From contig JABTUE010000001.1 in the NCBI GenBank assembly GCA_015075515.1, positions 310,001 to 374,000 on the forward strand: a DNA stretch of 64,000 nucleotides, in the 5' to 3' direction. The DNA is from Planctomycetota bacterium (GTDB taxonomy: Bacteria > Planctomycetota > UBA8742 > UBA2392). Below, piece by piece: positions 61,768 through 64,000 of the stretch (position 1 is its first letter; each line of letters starts with the position of its first letter). The notes under the pieces were generated by a model. That model worked only from the letters and a program-made list of their open reading frames with translations, ran no database searches and had not been told where the DNA came from. Both the position numbers and the translations under genes were made by a program.

Positions 61768-63282
61768 ATGAACACAGCGACCACCGGCGAGGCGCCCGTT
61801 TCCACCCACGTCTACGACGAACAGATCCGCGAACGCATGCGCCAACTGGTCAAGACCCGCTCGCAGAGCGACCTGGCCCGCAAGACCAACACCCTGGTCA
61901 GCACCGTCAACCGCTACCTCAAGTCCACCAAGATACCCGCCGAGTTCTGCACCGCCGTGATCAACGGCCTGGGCGTCAACCCGGCCTGGCTGATGACCGG
62001 CGAAGGCACGCCGTATCTGGCCGACGTTTCCGCCGGCACCAGCGAAATGGCCAGCAACCTGCTGGAACTGGTCGAGGCCATGAACCAGGTGGCCAAAATG
62101 AAGCTGGGCGCCCTGACCGGCCAGCATCACCTGAAGGTCCTGCGCGAGCTCAACGACGCGCTGGAACGCTACGAATCCCTGCGCGCGGTGCTCAACCGCC
62201 GCACCCGCACCGTGTTCCGTGAACTGCTGGACGGTCTGAAAAAAGCCCTGCAGGAACTTGACCAGCAGCGCGCGGCCGACATCCGCAAGGCCGCCCAGCA
62301 GGTCTCGCGCCTGTGCGACGACCCGCAACTGACCGTCGAGTTCGACAACCTGCAGGAGTTCTACGAACAGATCTTCGGCGACCAGGTGCGCGCGCTGGAA
62401 CTGTCACGCAAGGTGTTCGTCAAAAGCCTGGGCGCGGCCGACGTCACCATGGACAAGGAACACATGGCGCTGGCCATCAACCTGGTCGTCAGCCTGCACA
62501 AGGCCGACCGCTGCCGCGAAGCCCGCCGCATCTGCCGCGCCACACTGGCCCTGTACGAAGACGTGGGCGCCGACTGGGGCCGGTTCGGCCAGTTGCGCGC
62601 GCTGAATGCCGTGCTGGACATTGAACTGGGCAACCTGCGCGAAGGTCTGCGCAGCCTGCACGATACCTATCCCAACCTGCCCGAGGCCCTGCAGCGCGCG
62701 TTTTCCGGCAAACTGGTGGAAACCATGCTGCTGAGCGGGCTGGCGCCCCTGACCTACGCGGGGGCGATCGGACTGGATTCCACCAGCAAGGCCACGGCGC
62801 TGGTGCGTTTTGCCGGTCTGGTGGAAGACGCCGAGGCGATCAGGACGCTGTGGCAGAAGTACCACGGCGACGAAAAGCACGGGCTGGCTGAGGACAGCAT
62901 CTTTGAGGTGTACGCCCGCGTGCTGGCCGGCAAGGACACCGTGGCGGCCTTTGAAAAGGCCGTGGCCGCCGAGCGCGGCCGGATTGCCGTGCGGCCGACC
63001 CAGGAATTTGCCTATGCCGCCTGCGCCTGCCAGTTGCACCGGCTCAAGGGCGACGAAAAGGCGGCCCGCCGGCACTTTGACGACGCGGCCCAGCGGCTGG
63101 CGGCGCTGGACCCGCAGGTCAGCCCCCAGATGCTGGCCCTGAGCCTGCACTGGGCCAACGCGCTCAAGCTGTTTGCGGGCACGGCCAAGGCCAAAGACGC
63201 CAAAGAGATACGCGACCGGGCCGGGGCGTTCTTTAAAGAGTCCTTTGACAAGGGGTACGGGGCCTTTGCGCGCTATCTGTAG
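61768..63282 (+). CDS. HTH plus helical-repeat regulator, paralogue B
   Basis: 504 residues from the ATG at 61768 (AAGGA seven bases upstream), the same length as paralogue A. HTH: SQSDLARKTNTLVSTVNRYL and VINGLGVNPAWLMTGEG. A helical region follows with LVEAMNQVAKMKLGAL, HHLKVLRELNDALERY, and TPR-like stretches (VSLHKADRCREARRICRATL, LGNLREGLRSLHDTY, HRLKGDEKAARRHFDDAAQRL). The C-terminus is FFKESFDKGYGAFARYL, against FFRQWTARGYARLAG in A. Not a known named family to me; resembles phage-repressor-like HTH proteins with a large sensor region. It lies 81 bases upstream of an exported-protein gene that has its own promoter. Confidence 0.78.
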   Translation: MNTATTGEAPVSTHVYDEQIRERMRQLVKTRSQSDLARKTNTLVSTVNRYLKSTKIPAEFCTAVINGLGVNPAWLMTGEGTPYLADVSAGTSEMASNLLELVEAMNQVAKMKLGALTGQHHLKVLRELNDALERYESLRAVLNRRTRTVFRELLDGLKKALQELDQQRAADIRKAAQQVSRLCDDPQLTVEFDNLQEFYEQIFGDQVRALELSRKVFVKSLGAADVTMDKEHMALAINLVVSLHKADRCREARRICRATLALYEDVGADWGRFGQLRALNAVLDIELGNLREGLRSLHDTYPNLPEALQRAFSGKLVETMLLSGLAPLTYAGAIGLDSTSKATALVRFAGLVEDAEAIRTLWQKYHGDEKHGLAEDSIFEVYARVLAGKDTVAAFEKAVAAERGRIAVRPTQEFAYAACACQLHRLKGDEKAARRHFDDAAQRLAALDPQVSPQMLALSLHWANALKLFAGTAKAKDAKEIRDRAGAFFKESFDKGYGAFARYL

Positions 63283-63295
63283 GTGCATGGGCCGC

Positions 63296-63323
63296 TTGAC
63301 ACCCCCCTTGGCTGGAATAGATT
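63296..63323 (+). promoter_or_regulatory. Candidate sigma-70-type promoter
   Basis: TTGACA (63296-63301), a 16-base spacer, then TAGATT (63318-63323). It lies 41 bases upstream of the exported-protein start and has AAGGAG further on as ribosome site. Confidence 0.65.
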
Positions 63324-63363
63324 GGGCGGTCTAACCGCCTTCCCCCCGAAGGAGCTGTTACTC

Positions 63364-64000
63364 ATGCTGCTACGCATTGCGCGTGGAACTTTCGTGTTCG
63401 CCTGCGCCCTTGGGCTTGTCGGGGCCGTTTCCTTTCTTCCCCAGCCGGCGCCGCTGCTGGCCCAGGCCGGCGACGCCCTTGGCCTGGTGAAGGAAGGCCT
63501 GCGCGAATACAAGGCCGGCAACTACCTCAAGGCGATCCAGAAGTTCGACGAGGCGCTGGCCAAGGATCCGTCGGACGAAGAGGCGCGCAAGATCCGCGAC
63601 GAAATCAGCGCCGAACTGGCCCAGCGCATGATCAACAACAACCTGTCCAACCCCGAGCTTGCGGGGCGCTATTCGCGCTTTGGCAAGTGGGTGCTGGCGG
63701 GGCGGCAGAAGGGCCCGGCGATGGGCCGCAACAAGGCGCCGGACGACATCAAGAAGTACGTGGACGAATACATGGGCGACGCCGATGTGGCGCGCAACCT
63801 GCTGCGCGGCGCGGCAATCCGCGACGCCTACGGCGACTTTGTGGTGCCGTACCTGCAGGAAAACTACATGCACAGCGACAACCAGGATTCGCGCTACCGC
63901 GCGCGCAACCTGCTTGCCGTGATCGGGCCGCAGTGCGTCAACGCGGTGATCCAGTGCATGCAGTCCAGTGAAATGTACGACCGCCAGACAGCGGCGCTGG
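63364..64000 (+). CDS. Exported TPR/HEAT-like protein (partial, runs off the window)
   Basis: Starts at ATG 63364 with AAGGAG about ten bases upstream and stays open to the edge (212 residues seen). A signal peptide (FVFACALGLVGAVSFL, ending near LLAQAG) precedes a TPR (LGLVKEGLREYKAGNYLKAI, then FDEALAKDPSDEEARK). A helical region of HEAT-like spacing follows (VARNLLRGAAIRDAYGDFV, VPYLQENYMHSDNQDSRYRA). Function unknown; typical of secreted repeat proteins in this type of genome. Confidence 0.75.
   Translation, partial: MLLRIARGTFVFACALGLVGAVSFLPQPAPLLAQAGDALGLVKEGLREYKAGNYLKAIQKFDEALAKDPSDEEARKIRDEISAELAQRMINNNLSNPELAGRYSRFGKWVLAGRQKGPAMGRNKAPDDIKKYVDEYMGDADVARNLLRGAAIRDAYGDFVVPYLQENYMHSDNQDSRYRARNLLAVIGPQCVNAVIQCMQSSEMYDRQTAAL

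Overview
This is a high-GC (roughly two-thirds G+C by eye) bacterial chromosome segment with dense gene packing and many 4-base ATGA overlaps between neighbours. Several traits point to a deep-branching, Gram-negative-type lineage, most likely in or near the Planctomycetota/PVC group. These are a GreA elongation factor fused to a long N-terminal region (as in Chlamydiae and relatives), a 1496-residue secreted PQQ-propeller/TPR protein, an arabinose-5-phosphate isomerase gene (LPS Kdo pathway), many lipoprotein and Tat signals, a multihaem cytochrome, and secreted proteins ending in a Gly-rich/Cys/TM/Arg tail. This assignment is inference; there is no rRNA gene in the window.

Layout. 1-5.4 kb: a partial YaeQ-like protein, a small membrane protein, metK, a purine nucleoside phosphorylase and lepA. 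5.4-11 kb: the greA fusion, a SulP anion transporter, and two envelope proteins. 11-18.4 kb: ftsK, an orphan DNA methyltransferase, a membrane protein, a DUF5939-type adenylate cyclase and kdsD. 18.4-26.9 kb: one minus-strand run of envelope genes (giant PQQ protein, VanZ-like, dacB, an acyltransferase-like protein, two small lipoproteins). 26.9-31.3 kb: two SAM methyltransferases, a DUF6064 membrane protein, rarA, a noncoding inverted-repeat element and two tandem cold-shock genes. 31.4-43.8 kb: a Tat-exported DUF1513 protein, an RG-tailed small protein, a MORN-CPBP fusion, a clpP-like gene with a lipoprotein gene, rplM-rpsI, ubiE/menG-type and accA genes, another methyltransferase, a zinc-ribbon membrane protein and comEC.

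43.8-46.4 kb is the accessory part of the window: decayed coding debris, a G-rich repeat tract, and a frameshifted IS630-family insertion sequence with decayed ends that abuts the stop codon of a regulator gene. That regulator (46.4-48 kb) is a 504-residue HTH plus helical-repeat protein. It is divergent from a giant Gly-rich secreted adhesin-like gene (48.1-51.5 kb) read in at least six frame segments. A second full-length paralogue of the regulator lies at 61.8-63.3 kb beside another exported-protein gene. Between them are a diiron ferritin-like protein, RNase HIII, an archaeal-style TrmB regulator with an operator-like inverted repeat followed by a second secreted tail-anchored protein, a coiled-coil membrane protein, a five-haem cytochrome c, aat and an FprA-type ferredoxin reductase.

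Most of the window is ordinary housekeeping. The most original material is the pair of large HTH/helical-repeat regulators placed next to exported proteins, with a perfect palindrome in one divergent promoter; the shared C-terminal sorting tail on two secreted proteins; the TrmB/secreted-protein pair; and the ~200-bp inverted-repeat element upstream of rarA.
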